Positions 18,737 to 27,007 of a stretch of DNA of 64,000 nucleotides are shown piece by piece. The stretch spans positions 806,001 to 870,000 of the forward strand of contig NZ_CP113529.1 in the NCBI RefSeq assembly GCF_026723865.1, given 5' to 3'. Every line of letters starts with the position of its first letter. The stretch's first letter is position 1. The DNA is from Mycobacterium sp. Aquia_216. GTDB taxonomy: Bacteria; Actinomycetota; Actinomycetes; Mycobacteriales; Mycobacteriaceae. Made by a program: the position numbers and the translations under genes. The notes under the pieces were generated by a model. It ran no database searches. It saw only the letters and a program-made list of their open reading frames with translations, and had not been told where the DNA came from.

Positions 18737-19255
18737 ATGCAAAGATTCTCAATGCGTTTCGCCACGGTTTACGGTTCGAATCCGCTGCATCTGCTGACGA
18801 TGCTGGCCGGTTTCGCGCTGTTGGGCTACATCCTGGTCACCTTCAGGCCGGCGACGTTGTGGAACCCCGGCGTTTGGTGGCAGTCGATCGCCGTCTGGTT
18901 CGCCGCCGCCGTGGTCATCCACGATCTGCTGTTCTTCCCGCTCTATGCGCTCGCCGACCGGGTGCTGTCGGTGCGCCGGCGGCCGGCAGGTGGACATCCA
19001 AAAATACTGGCGCGCAACTATATTCGAGTACCGGCTTTAGGGGCTGGACTGACGTTGCTGATCTTCGGGCCCGGCATCATCGAGCAGGGCGGGCCGACCT
19101 ACCAGGCGGCGACCGGCCAAACCCAGCAGCCCTTTCTGGGCAGGTGGTTGCTGCTGTCCGCGGCGATGTTCGGGGCGAGCGCTATCTGCTACGCGATCCG
19201 GCGGGCCGCGCCGCACCGGGCCGCCGCGCTCAGCGAAGGCCAACATCGTGTCTAG
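18737..19255 (+). CDS. Integral membrane protein, Rv0219-type
   Basis: A 172-residue protein with about four membrane segments: 'LLTMLAGFALLGYILV', 'SIAVWFAAAVVIHDLLF', 'GAGLTLLIFGPGI' and 'LLLSAAMFGASAICYAI'. The ATG at 18737 lies 1 bp after the stop of the molybdopterin membrane gene, so they are co-transcribed and the product may be a subunit or assembly partner. The conserved 'HDLLFFPLYALADR' stretch has no motif I can assign. Function unknown. Confidence 0.8.
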   Translation: MQRFSMRFATVYGSNPLHLLTMLAGFALLGYILVTFRPATLWNPGVWWQSIAVWFAAAVVIHDLLFFPLYALADRVLSVRRRPAGGHPKILARNYIRVPALGAGLTLLIFGPGIIEQGGPTYQAATGQTQQPFLGRWLLLSAAMFGASAICYAIRRAAPHRAAALSEGQHRV

Positions 19256-19367
19256 AACAGCAAATCCGGTAATGTAGCAAACATTTGTCCGGCGGATTCT
19301 GCCTCGTCTCCCGGACTTCTACGCAAACGTCAGTTTCCCCTGACGCGATGGGGGTACAGTCGCCTAC

Positions 19368-20573
19368 ATGACGGCGAAGGTACCGCGCATGGCCCCGTGT
19401 GTTAAATGGTTGCTGCGGGCCCGTCCCGCGGACTATGCGCTGGCATTAAGTGTTGCCGGGGCTTCGCTACCGGTGGTGGGCAAGCACCTGGAACCGCTGG
19501 GCGGCGTGACCGCGATGGGCGTCTGGGGCGCGCGACACGCACCAGAGGCTTTCGCGGCTCTGAAGAAGGACTGGCTGACGCCGGGGATCAACGATGTCCG
19601 TCGACGGGACCGGGAAAGCACACACGAGGTCTCCGTCGCCGCCTTGCGCGGTGTCGTATCGGCCGCGGACCTGGATCTCGAATGGCCGGTGCCCGGCAGG
19701 ACACCGCCGATCTGGGAAGCGTTGCGGCAGCGTCGCTATCTGTACCGCAGGGCGGTCCACTACGGGGATCACCCGGCGCAGGTGCTCGACGTCTGGCGGC
19801 GCAAGGATCTGCCGGCCCAGCCCGCGCCGGTGCTGATCTTCGTTCCCGGCGGCGCCTGGGTGCATGGCCGCAGCATGATGCAGGGCACCGCCCTGATGTC
19901 GCGACTGGCCGAGCAGGGCTGGGTGTGCCTGGCGATCGACTACCGCGTCGCGCCTTACCACCGCTGGCCGCGCCACATCACCGACGTCAAGACCGCTATC
20001 GCCTGGGCCCGCGCCAACGTCGACAAGTTCGGTGGCGACCGCGATTTCGTTGCGGTCGCAGGCTGTTCGGCGGGTGGCCACCTGTCCGCCCTTGCCGGAC
20101 TCACCCCCGACGACCCGCAGTTCGAGCGCAAGCTGCCCGAGGGTGCGGACAGCTCGGTCGACGCGGTGGTCGGTATCTACGGTCGCTACGACTGGGAGGA
20201 CCGCTCCACCCCCGAGCGGGACCGCTTCGTCGAATTCCTGGAGCGCGTGGTGGTCAAAAAGTCCATCGCCCGCCACCCCGAGGTGTACCGCGACGCATCG
20301 CCTATCGCGCGCGTGCGCCGGAATGCGCCGCCGTTCTTGGTGATTCACGGCAGTAAGGACAGCGTCATCCCCGTCGAGCAGGCGCGCAGCTTCGTCGAGC
20401 GGCTGCGCGCGGTCTCGCATTCGATGGTCGGCTACGTGGAGTTGCCCGGGGCGGGGCACGGTTTCGACATGATCGACGGCGAGCGCGCCGGCGTGGCGGC
20501 GCACGCGACTTCGCTGTTCCTCAACCAGATCTACCGCAGCAAATTGCAGATCAGGTCAAAAGAGGTTATCTAG
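19368..20573 (+). CDS. lipC: Esterase LipC
   Basis: A 401-residue alpha/beta hydrolase matching mycobacterial LipC, reported as a cell-surface carboxylesterase. The catalytic Ser lies in 'VAGCSAGGHLSAL', the Asp in 'VIHGSKDSVIPVEQA' and the His in 'GAGHGFDM'. The oxyanion loop reads 'FVPGGAWVHG', so the first His of the HGGG motif is Pro. A TACAGT -10-like element lies about 10 bp upstream of the ATG. A WS/DGAT gene follows 43 bp later on the same strand, suggesting a joint role in lipid storage or turnover. Confidence 0.92.
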   Translation: MTAKVPRMAPCVKWLLRARPADYALALSVAGASLPVVGKHLEPLGGVTAMGVWGARHAPEAFAALKKDWLTPGINDVRRRDRESTHEVSVAALRGVVSAADLDLEWPVPGRTPPIWEALRQRRYLYRRAVHYGDHPAQVLDVWRRKDLPAQPAPVLIFVPGGAWVHGRSMMQGTALMSRLAEQGWVCLAIDYRVAPYHRWPRHITDVKTAIAWARANVDKFGGDRDFVAVAGCSAGGHLSALAGLTPDDPQFERKLPEGADSSVDAVVGIYGRYDWEDRSTPERDRFVEFLERVVVKKSIARHPEVYRDASPIARVRRNAPPFLVIHGSKDSVIPVEQARSFVERLRAVSHSMVGYVELPGAGHGFDMIDGERAGVAAHATSLFLNQIYRSKLQIRSKEVI

Positions 20574-20616
20574 CTTCGCCGCTGAGTAAGGTCGCTGCTG
20601 AGGGGAAGGGGCAGCG

Positions 20617-22026
20617 ATGAAACGGCTGAGCGGCTGGGACTCGGTACTGCTGTACAGCGAGACCCCGAACGTGCACATGCACACCATCAAGGTCGCCGTG
20701 ATCGAGCTCGACCCGGATCGCCGCGGCTTCGACCTCGACTCGTTTCGCCAGGTCATCGGGGCCAGACTGAACAAACTCGAGCCCTTCACCTATCAGCTTG
20801 TCGACATCCCGTGGAAGTTCCACCATCCGATGTGGCGGGAACACTGCGAGGTGGACCTCGACTACCACATCCGACCGATGCGGCTGCCCGAGCCCGGCGG
20901 TCGCCGTGAGCTGGACGACGCGATCGGACGCATCGCCAGCACCCCGCTGGACCGCGACCGCCCGTTGTGGGAGATGTACTTCGTCGAGGGCCTGGCCAAC
21001 AACCGGGTCGCGGTAGTCGGCAAGATCCACCACGCGCTCGCCGACGGCGTCGCATCGGCCAATCTGATGGCCCGGGGGATGGACCTGCTGCCCACCCCCG
21101 AGAGCGGCCCCCAGCTCACCGACCCCGCGCCCAGCAAACCGCAATTGGTGCGCTCGGCGTTCACCGATCACCTCCGGCAGTTCGCGAAACTGCCGGGCAC
21201 CATCCGCTATACCGCGCAGGGGGTTGGCCGGGTCCGGCGCAGTTCGCGAAAGCTCTCGCCGGAGCTGACCATGCCCTTCACCCCGCCACCCACCTTCCTC
21301 AACCACCGACTCACCCCGGACCGCCGTTTCGCCACCGCCACCCTGGCGCTCGCCGATGTCAAGGAGACCGGCAAAAAGCGAGGTGTCAAGATCAACGACG
21401 TGGTGCTGGCCATCTCCACCGGAGCATTGCGTACCTTGCTGTTGCGCTATGACGGCACCGCCGAGCCGCTGCTGGCCTCCGTCCCGGCGAGTTTCGACTT
21501 CTCCCCGGAACGGATCTCGGGCAACTACTTCACCGGGATGATGGTGGCGCTGCCGGCCGATCTCGATGACCCGTTGGCCCGGCTGCAGGTCTGCCACGAC
21601 AACGCCAACTCCGCCAAGGAGGCGTTCCACCTGGTCGGTCCCGAACTGATCAGCCGGTGGTCGAACTACATGCCGCCGCTGGCCACCGAGTCGTTTTTCC
21701 GGTGGGCGTCCAGCCGCGACGGCCAGAACAAGGTGCTCAACATTCCGATCTCGAATGTGCCCGGGCCACGCGAGCGCGGCCGGGTCGGCGGTGCCCAGGT
21801 CACCGAAATCTATTCGGTGGGGCCGCTGACCGCCGGCAGCGGCCTCAACATCACCGTGTGGAGTTACGCCGATCAGCTCAACATCTCGGTGCTGTCCGAC
21901 GGCGCCACCGTCAAAGACCCGCATGAGGTGACCGAGGCCATGGTCGCCGACTTCATCGAATTACGCAGGGCGGCAGGACTTTCCGAGGAGCTGACGCCCG
22001 TCGAAGCCGCGATGGCGCCGGCCTGA
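20617..22026 (+). CDS. Wax ester synthase/diacylglycerol acyltransferase (WS/DGAT), Rv0221-type
   Basis: It esterifies acyl-CoA to diacylglycerol or fatty alcohols, giving storage triacylglycerol or wax ester. The 469 residues include the catalytic 'HHALADG' (His138-His139, Asp143), plus 'PFTYQLVDIPWKFHHP', 'RISGNYFTGMMV' and 'SNVPGPRE', all typical of the family. The ATG has a GGGG-rich site 5-8 nt upstream. It follows lipC with 43 bp between, so hydrolysis and synthesis functions are adjacent. Length and order match Rv0221. Confidence 0.93.
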   Translation: MKRLSGWDSVLLYSETPNVHMHTIKVAVIELDPDRRGFDLDSFRQVIGARLNKLEPFTYQLVDIPWKFHHPMWREHCEVDLDYHIRPMRLPEPGGRRELDDAIGRIASTPLDRDRPLWEMYFVEGLANNRVAVVGKIHHALADGVASANLMARGMDLLPTPESGPQLTDPAPSKPQLVRSAFTDHLRQFAKLPGTIRYTAQGVGRVRRSSRKLSPELTMPFTPPPTFLNHRLTPDRRFATATLALADVKETGKKRGVKINDVVLAISTGALRTLLLRYDGTAEPLLASVPASFDFSPERISGNYFTGMMVALPADLDDPLARLQVCHDNANSAKEAFHLVGPELISRWSNYMPPLATESFFRWASSRDGQNKVLNIPISNVPGPRERGRVGGAQVTEIYSVGPLTAGSGLNITVWSYADQLNISVLSDGATVKDPHEVTEAMVADFIELRRAAGLSEELTPVEAAMAPA

Positions 22027-22164
22027 CCGGCCACCCCCGTGCGGCGACGCCGCTTCGCGGTAACGCGACTCTTTCCTGGTGCCAATGCCATTTCCATCGG
22101 CGGCTACCATCAGTTTTCAAACAGCCACTGGTTTGCACCGACTGCAAAGGAGCTTCGTAGCACC

Positions 22165-22950
22165 GTGAGCACTGGAAACGAAGAAGCCAACGAGCCCGAG
22201 GTTCTGGTCGAACAACGGGATCGGATCCTGATCATCACGATCAATCGTCCGAAGGCCAAGAACGCGGTCAACCTCGCGGTAGCCAAGGGCCTGGCCGAGG
22301 CGGTCGACCGGCTCGACGGCGACGCGGGTCTTTCCGTGGGCATCCTGACCGGCGCCGGTGGGTCGTTCTGCGCGGGCATGGACCTCAAAGCGTTTGCGCG
22401 CGGAGAGTTTCCGATCGTCGAGGGCCGCGGCATGGGCTTCACCGAGCGTCCGCCGACCAAACCACTGATCGCGGCGGTCGAGGGCTACGCCCTGGCCGGT
22501 GGCACCGAGCTGGCGCTGGCCACCGATCTGATCGTGGCGTCCAAGGACTCCGCCTTCGGCATCCCCGAGGTGAGGCGCGGCCTGGTCGCCGGTGGCGGAG
22601 GACTGCTGCGGCTGCCGCAGCGCATCCCGTCGGCGATCGCGATGGAGCTGGCGCTGACCGGTGAAAACCTGAGCGCGGAGCGTGCCCACGCGCTGGGGAT
22701 GGTGAACGTGTTGGCCGAGCCCGGAACGGCACTGGACGCGGCCATCACGCTGGCCGAGAAGATCGCCGCCAATGGGCCGCTCGCGGTGGCCGTCACCAAG
22801 CAGATCATCGTCGAGTCGCGCGGCTGGAGCCCCGATGACTTTTTCGCCAAGCAGGGCAAGCTGCTGGCGCCGGTGTTCGGATCCAGCGACGCCAAGGAAG
22901 GCGCGATCGCGTTCGCCGAGAAGCGCGCGCCCCAGTGGACGGGCACCTAG
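22165..22950 (+). CDS. echA1: Enoyl-CoA hydratase EchA1
   Basis: A 261-residue crotonase: 'IITINRPKAKNAVN' opens the fold, 'FCAGMDLKAFARGE' forms the oxyanion region, and 'GIPEVRRGLVAGGGGLLRLP' carries the catalytic acidic residues. The GTG at 22165 follows AAGGAG about 12 nt upstream; the frame is open to 22039, but that part has no family resemblance. An imperfect operator-like repeat CAAAC/GTTTG (22118-22135) lies upstream. It converges on the aquaporin gene with only 6 bp between stops. Position matches Rv0222. Confidence 0.92.
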   Translation: MSTGNEEANEPEVLVEQRDRILIITINRPKAKNAVNLAVAKGLAEAVDRLDGDAGLSVGILTGAGGSFCAGMDLKAFARGEFPIVEGRGMGFTERPPTKPLIAAVEGYALAGGTELALATDLIVASKDSAFGIPEVRRGLVAGGGGLLRLPQRIPSAIAMELALTGENLSAERAHALGMVNVLAEPGTALDAAITLAEKIAANGPLAVAVTKQIIVESRGWSPDDFFAKQGKLLAPVFGSSDAKEGAIAFAEKRAPQWTGT

Positions 22951-22956
22951 GCACGA

Positions 22957-23922
22957 CTAGGCGGCGTGGTCCTCGGCGCCGGCACTGTCCTCGGCGGTGA
23001 CGGGACCGGCCACCTTTGACGCACCATCGGTGGTGGGCAACGGCGCCAGACCCGGCTCCGGGGTCAGTAGCAGCGTCGCGCGCGCATCGAGCGCGCGGCC
23101 GATGAAGAAGTCGTACAGGAAGATGCCGACGACCGAGCCGATCAGCGGACCGACGATCGGGATCCACCAATACTGCGTCGTGCTGCCGTAATCACCCGAA
23201 AAGGCCAGCTTCCCCCACCCCATCAAGTAGGTGAACAAGCGCGGTCCCAGATCGCGGGCCGGGTTGAGCGCGTAGCCGGCATTGGTGCCGAAGGAGCAGC
23301 CGATCACGGCGACGATGAGGCCGATGGTCAGCGGCGCGGTGTTGCCCGCCGGGGCCTGGTTGCGGTGGTCGATCAATGCGGCGATCAGCGCCATCAGGAT
23401 GGCGGTACCGACGAGCTGGTCGACGAGCGGTCCCAGGTAGCCGCCGTGAAAATACACGGCCGGGGACGTCGCGAAGATGGAATAGGTGTCCGGCGAATCG
23501 GGCCTGGCGAGGTGATTGGCCGCGTTGTAGTAGTCGATCGCGGGGCGGTAGACGCCGTACACCACCGCTGCCGCACTGAACGCCCCCACCAACTGTGCGA
23601 CCGAGTACGGGACGACGTTGCGCCAGCTGAACTTACGCGCGATCGCGAAGGCCAGCGTGATCGCCGGGTTCAGGTGCGCGCCGCTGATGCCGCCGGCGAT
23701 GTAGGTCGCGAGCGTCACGGCGAACGCCCAGCCGAAGACGATGATCAGCCAGTTCGCCGGGCCGAACGCGACGCTTTGCCGGCCCGACCCGGACAAGCCG
23801 ACGACGTTGAGCGCGCAGGTGCCAAGGCCCAGCAGAAGCAGCACGAACGTGCCGAAGAATTCGGCGAGCATCATGCCGGGCAATCCCGCGCGCAGCCGGA
23901 CAGCTGTCGATGTCGATTCCAC
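22957..23922 (-). CDS. MIP-family aquaglyceroporin
   Basis: A 321-residue channel with six predicted membrane segments and the two half-helix NPA motifs: 'HLNPAIT' (85-87) and 'ALNPARDLGPR' (220-222). Asp224 after the second NPA is the mark of glycerol-transporting GlpF-type channels rather than water-only aquaporins. The insert between helices is long, and the C-terminal tail is acidic and Pro-rich (about 50 residues). As I recall, M. tuberculosis has no aquaporin gene, so this is an accessory gene here. It is not next to glycerol kinase genes. Confidence 0.92.
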   Translation of the reverse strand: MESTSTAVRLRAGLPGMMLAEFFGTFVLLLLGLGTCALNVVGLSGSGRQSVAFGPANWLIIVFGWAFAVTLATYIAGGISGAHLNPAITLAFAIARKFSWRNVVPYSVAQLVGAFSAAAVVYGVYRPAIDYYNAANHLARPDSPDTYSIFATSPAVYFHGGYLGPLVDQLVGTAILMALIAALIDHRNQAPAGNTAPLTIGLIVAVIGCSFGTNAGYALNPARDLGPRLFTYLMGWGKLAFSGDYGSTTQYWWIPIVGPLIGSVVGIFLYDFFIGRALDARATLLLTPEPGLAPLPTTDGASKVAGPVTAEDSAGAEDHAA

Positions 23923-24112
23923 GTGTTTCCCCCACTAGAAGTTCGCCGTGGTGTAACCCATCGCCAGCTGCGGATAAACCGTGTCGGCGCACACAGGCGA
24001 TCGCCTAGGACGACGGCGCTGGGCTGGAGGATCCTGGCGTGATCTAAACTACAGTCGAGCATGACACTTCTGGCCAGCTTTGTAACGTGTCGATACCGGA
24101 GAAACTTCAAGC

Positions 24113-25648
24113 GTGAGCATTTCTTTGCTTCTTGAGATGGCTGCGTCGAGCAACCCCGATCGCACCGCCGTGGTCTCGGGTGACCTGCGGTTGACGACGC
24201 AGCAGCTCAGTGATCTGGCCGATGGCGGCGCGGGTGTCATCGCGGAGTCGGGCGCTCAGCACGTGGCCTACGTGGGCATTGGCGGCGCGATGCTGCCGGT
24301 GCTGATCTTCGCGGCGGCGCGCGCCGGTCTGCCCTTCACCCCGCTCAACTACCGGCTGTCCGCCGAGGGCATTCAGACGCTGATCGAGCGGCTGCCCGAA
24401 CCTGTGGTCGTCGTCGACAGCCGCTACCGGGACATGCTGGGCGATTCGTCGAAACAGGTAATGCTTTCCGACGACTTCCTGGCGGCCGCCCGCGGCGCCG
24501 AACCCGCTTCAGACATTCCCGTGTTTGCCGACCCGGAGTCGGTCGCGATCGTGCTGTTCACCTCGGGCACCACGTCGCAGCCCAAGGCCGTCGAACTCTC
24601 GCACAACAACCTGACCAGCTATGTCACCGGAACCGTCGAATTCGACTCGGCCGGTGCGCAGGACGCGGCCCTGATCTGCGTGCCGCCGTATCACATCGCC
24701 GGGGTCGGCGCCGCGCTGTCGAATCTGTACGCCGGCCGCAAGATGGTCTACCTGCCGAACTTCGACGCAGGCGAATGGGTGCGGCTGATCGGCGCCGAGC
24801 ATGTGACCACCGCGACGCTGGTGCCCACCATGCTGGATCGTGTCGTCAGCGTGCTCGAGGCGGGTGACGACGCTTCCCGCGACCTGACGTCGCTGCGCAA
24901 CCTGGCCTACGGCGGCTCGAAGGTCAGCCTCCCGTTGGTGCGCCGGGCGCTCGAGCTGTTGCCGGGCGTGGGCTTCGTCAACGCCTATGGGCTGACCGAG
25001 ACGAGCTCGACGATCGCGGTGTTGACTCCCGACGACCACCGCGCGGCGCAAGCGGCATTGGCCGCGGCCGACTCCGCCGCGGTCAAGCGGCTGGGCTCGG
25101 TCGGTCGCCCGGTGCCCGGCATCGAGGTCGAGATCCGCGATGACGAGGGCAAGGCGCTGCCGCCCGGTCAGACCGGCGAGCTCTTCGTGCGCGGCGAGCA
25201 GGTCTCCGGCCGCTATACCGGACTCGGCTCGGTGCTCGACGAAAACGGTTGGTTCCCAACCAAAGACATCGCGATGCTGGATGAAGAAGGCTACCTGTTC
25301 ATCGGCGGACGCAGTGACGACACCATCATCCGCGGCGGCGAGAACATCGCGCCCGCCGAGCTGGAGGAGGTGCTGGTCGAGCATCCGCACGTGCGTGACG
25401 TCGCCGTCGTCGGCGTCGAAGACCCGCAGTGGGGACAAGCCATCGTGGCCGTGGTGGTACCGCGGCCCGGCTCCGATCCCGATCCCGAGGAATTACGGGA
25501 GCACGTCCGCAAGACTTTGCGCGGTTCTCGTACCCCCGACCGCGTAGTGTTTCGCGACGAGCTGCCGACCACACCCACGGGCAAGGTGCTGCGGCGGGAA
25601 ATCATCGAAGACTTAGCAGGGTTGCAGGCCGCACCGGTCGAGCAGTAA
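24113..25648 (+). CDS. Acyl-CoA synthetase (FadD-family AMP-forming ligase)
   Basis: A 511-residue ligase with 'IVLFTSGTTSQPKAVELSH' as the P-loop, 'NAYGLTETSSTIAVL' as motif A5, 'TKDIAMLDEEGYLFIGGRSDD' as hinge and 'LPTTPTGKVLRREI' with the catalytic Lys. The GTG at 24113 follows GGAG at about 24098. It is divergent from the aquaporin gene across 190 bp and is followed 17 bp later by a small Cys-containing protein gene, with which it is probably co-transcribed. The substrate is unknown. Confidence 0.9.
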   Translation: MSISLLLEMAASSNPDRTAVVSGDLRLTTQQLSDLADGGAGVIAESGAQHVAYVGIGGAMLPVLIFAAARAGLPFTPLNYRLSAEGIQTLIERLPEPVVVVDSRYRDMLGDSSKQVMLSDDFLAAARGAEPASDIPVFADPESVAIVLFTSGTTSQPKAVELSHNNLTSYVTGTVEFDSAGAQDAALICVPPYHIAGVGAALSNLYAGRKMVYLPNFDAGEWVRLIGAEHVTTATLVPTMLDRVVSVLEAGDDASRDLTSLRNLAYGGSKVSLPLVRRALELLPGVGFVNAYGLTETSSTIAVLTPDDHRAAQAALAAADSAAVKRLGSVGRPVPGIEVEIRDDEGKALPPGQTGELFVRGEQVSGRYTGLGSVLDENGWFPTKDIAMLDEEGYLFIGGRSDDTIIRGGENIAPAELEEVLVEHPHVRDVAVVGVEDPQWGQAIVAVVVPRPGSDPDPEELREHVRKTLRGSRTPDRVVFRDELPTTPTGKVLRREIIEDLAGLQAAPVEQ

Positions 25649-25665
25649 GCAGAGGACGAAAGATC

Positions 25666-25962
25666 ATGATCAAGAACGGAACCCGCCTCACCAGCCAGGT
25701 GTGCGACACGCAGGTCATCGTCGTCAGGAGCTCCGATAGCCTCGACGACCTGCGCTGCGGTGGTGTGCCGATGGTGCCGATCGGCGGCGAGCGCTCGGGG
25801 GAGCTCGACCCGGCCTTCTCCGACGGCACCGTGATGGGCAAGCGTTATGTCGACGAGACAGGCGCCGAGGTGCTGGTGACCAAGCCGGGCGCGGGGAGCC
25901 TCAGCATCGGTGCGACCGCACTTGCGCTCAAAGAGGTCAAGCCGCTTCCGGCAAGCGACTGA
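25666..25962 (+). CDS. Small conserved-looking protein downstream of FadD, function unknown
   Basis: A 98-residue soluble protein. Two Cys ('QVCDTQVIVV' and 'DLRCGGVPM') lie about 18 residues apart, and 'GTVMGKRYVDETGAEVLVTKPG' suggests a beta-rich fold. The ATG at 25666 follows AGAGGA with 9 nt spacing and sits 17 bp after the FadD stop, so they form a transcription unit. I recognise no named domain. A small metal-binding or accessory partner of the ligase is possible but unproven. Confidence 0.75.
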   Translation: MIKNGTRLTSQVCDTQVIVVRSSDSLDDLRCGGVPMVPIGGERSGELDPAFSDGTVMGKRYVDETGAEVLVTKPGAGSLSIGATALALKEVKPLPASD

Positions 25963-25977
25963 GATTTCCCGGCCGAG

Positions 25978-26622
25978 CTACGAGCCGTCCTGCTTGGGAA
26001 TCCCATTGCGGGTAACGAATTCCCTTGCCTTGATCAGGAATTCGAGCTGTTCGCCAACCTGGCTGAGCGGGCGCACGCAGCGACTCGAGCGAGCCAGCAC
26101 GATCGCGCCCTCTAGCGCCGAGATCGACGTCACCGCCAGCGAGGCCGCGTCGTCGTCGTCGAACCCGTCCTTCATGAATGCCTGGGTCAATGCCGTGCAC
26201 CACCGGCCCAGGATCACGCCGGCTTCGATGGTCAGGTCCTGATCGTTTTCGTCCGAGCTGATCGCGGCGGCGACCACCGGGCAGCCGGCGAGGAAGTCGC
26301 CATCGGTCAGCAGCCGCTCCCAGAGTTCGATGAACTCGCGCAGCAATGCCCTGGCGCCGTGGTCGGCGGCGGCGTCGATCGTGGCGGTGATGGAATCCCC
26401 CGAATACCGCAGCGCCTCGCTCAGGATCTGATTGCGCCCGTCGGGAAAGTGGTAGTAGACCGAACCGCGCGGGGCGCCGCTGCGCGCCAGCACGGCGTCG
26501 ATGGTGACGCCGGCGGCCCCGCGCTCACGCATCACTTCGGCGGCGCTGACGAGCATCCTGGTGCGGGTGCCGCCGCGCTTCGTCGACGCGGCTTCCGGCG
26601 CAACGTCGGTGGTGGTCGGCAC
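25978..26622 (-). CDS. TetR-family transcriptional regulator (LmrA/YxaF-like)
   Basis: A 214-residue regulator. The N-terminal helix-turn-helix reads 'AGVTIDAVLARSGAPRGSVYYHF', with a C-terminal ligand domain of the LmrA/YxaF type ('FLAGCPVVAAAI'). The GTG at 26622 is chosen because GGAGG lies 7 nt upstream; an ATG at 26649 nine codons earlier overlaps the stop of an upstream 43-codon ORF. It is convergent with the FadD/small-protein unit (15 bp apart) and divergent from the crotonase at 27008, with operator-like repeats in between, so it probably controls this block. Confidence 0.88.
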   Translation of the reverse strand: MPTTTDVAPEAASTKRGGTRTRMLVSAAEVMRERGAAGVTIDAVLARSGAPRGSVYYHFPDGRNQILSEALRYSGDSITATIDAAADHGARALLREFIELWERLLTDGDFLAGCPVVAAAISSDENDQDLTIEAGVILGRWCTALTQAFMKDGFDDDDAASLAVTSISALEGAIVLARSSRCVRPLSQVGEQLEFLIKAREFVTRNGIPKQDGS

Positions 26623-26645
26623 TGTCGTACCTCCTGGGGCGGACG

Positions 26646-26777
26646 TCATGCAGCGTGCGAATGCCGCGATACCGGCCAGTGCATATTACGCGGGCTGAAC
26701 CGGAAAGACGGACGTTTCAGGTCGGGTACCTGGCGGGTGTAGTGATAGCCGGCGACGTTGAGTTCGATGATCCACAT
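26646..26777 (-). CDS. 43-residue ORF upstream of the tetR gene
   Basis: On the minus strand an ATG at 26777 with a GGGAG site exactly 7 nt upstream opens 43 codons ending in TGA at 26646-26648. That stop overlaps a possible ATG of the tetR gene. The peptide starts 'MWIIELNVAGYHYTRQ' and is rich in aromatic and basic residues, with no membrane span and no Cys. It lies between a good promoter and tetR, so it is transcribed if that promoter works. It could be a leader peptide or a small functional protein; I recognise no family. Confidence 0.5.
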   Translation of the reverse strand: MWIIELNVAGYHYTRQVPDLKRPSFRFSPRNMHWPVSRHSHAA

Positions 26778-26828
26778 GATATTTCTCCCGGCCTTTGTGC
26801 TGCGTTCATGCGCCGAAGCCGGCGGCTC

Positions 26829-26857
26829 ATGATTATGCTGAGAATCATATAAGGCAT
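26829..26857. promoter_or_regulatory. Candidate TetR operator site A overlapping the tetR promoter
   Basis: Inverted repeat ATGATT (26829-26834) / AATCAT (26843-26848) overlaps the -10 of the minus-strand promoter. It contains GATTATGC (26831-26838), which recurs at 26961-26968. It also contains, on the minus strand, ATGCCTTAT (26849-26857), which recurs on the plus strand at 26965-26973. Shared elements in the same divergent gap suggest one binding protein. Confidence 0.45.
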
Positions 26858-26872
26858 TGGTCTACTAGGCAA
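26844..26872 (-). promoter_or_regulatory. Promoter of the small ORF/tetR unit
   Basis: Minus-strand -35 TTGCCT (26872-26867) and -10 TATGAT (26849-26844) are separated by 17 bp. A start about 26837 would give a 60-nt leader before the 43-codon ORF. Confidence 0.55.
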
Positions 26873-26936
26873 CTTGTTAGGCGTACTAAACGCGCAGACC
26901 AGGCAGTTGTGTGACGTAGGTCATTGTTGTTGTCTA

Positions 26937-26981
26937 ACTCAACACTGAGTAAACCGTAAAGATTATGCCTTATTGCATAAT
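26937..26981. promoter_or_regulatory. Candidate operator site B upstream of the crotonase gene
   Basis: Two inverted repeats lie side by side. One is ACTCA/TGAGT (26937-26950) with a 4-nt loop. The other is ATTATGC/GCATAAT (26962-26968 and 26975-26981) with a 6-nt loop. The second shares GATTATGC and ATGCCTTAT with site A. They lie 27 bp or more upstream of the crotonase start in unusually AT-rich DNA. Confidence 0.45.
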
Positions 26982-27007
26982 TTGGGGTTGTGGGCTTCAC
27001 TGTGACG

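Noticed and set aside
16870..18765. Minus-strand open frame of 631 codons over the methyltransferase and molybdopterin genes
   Set aside because: Low-complexity Arg/Gln/Pro-rich translation typical of antisense GC-rich DNA; both plus-strand genes have clear motifs.
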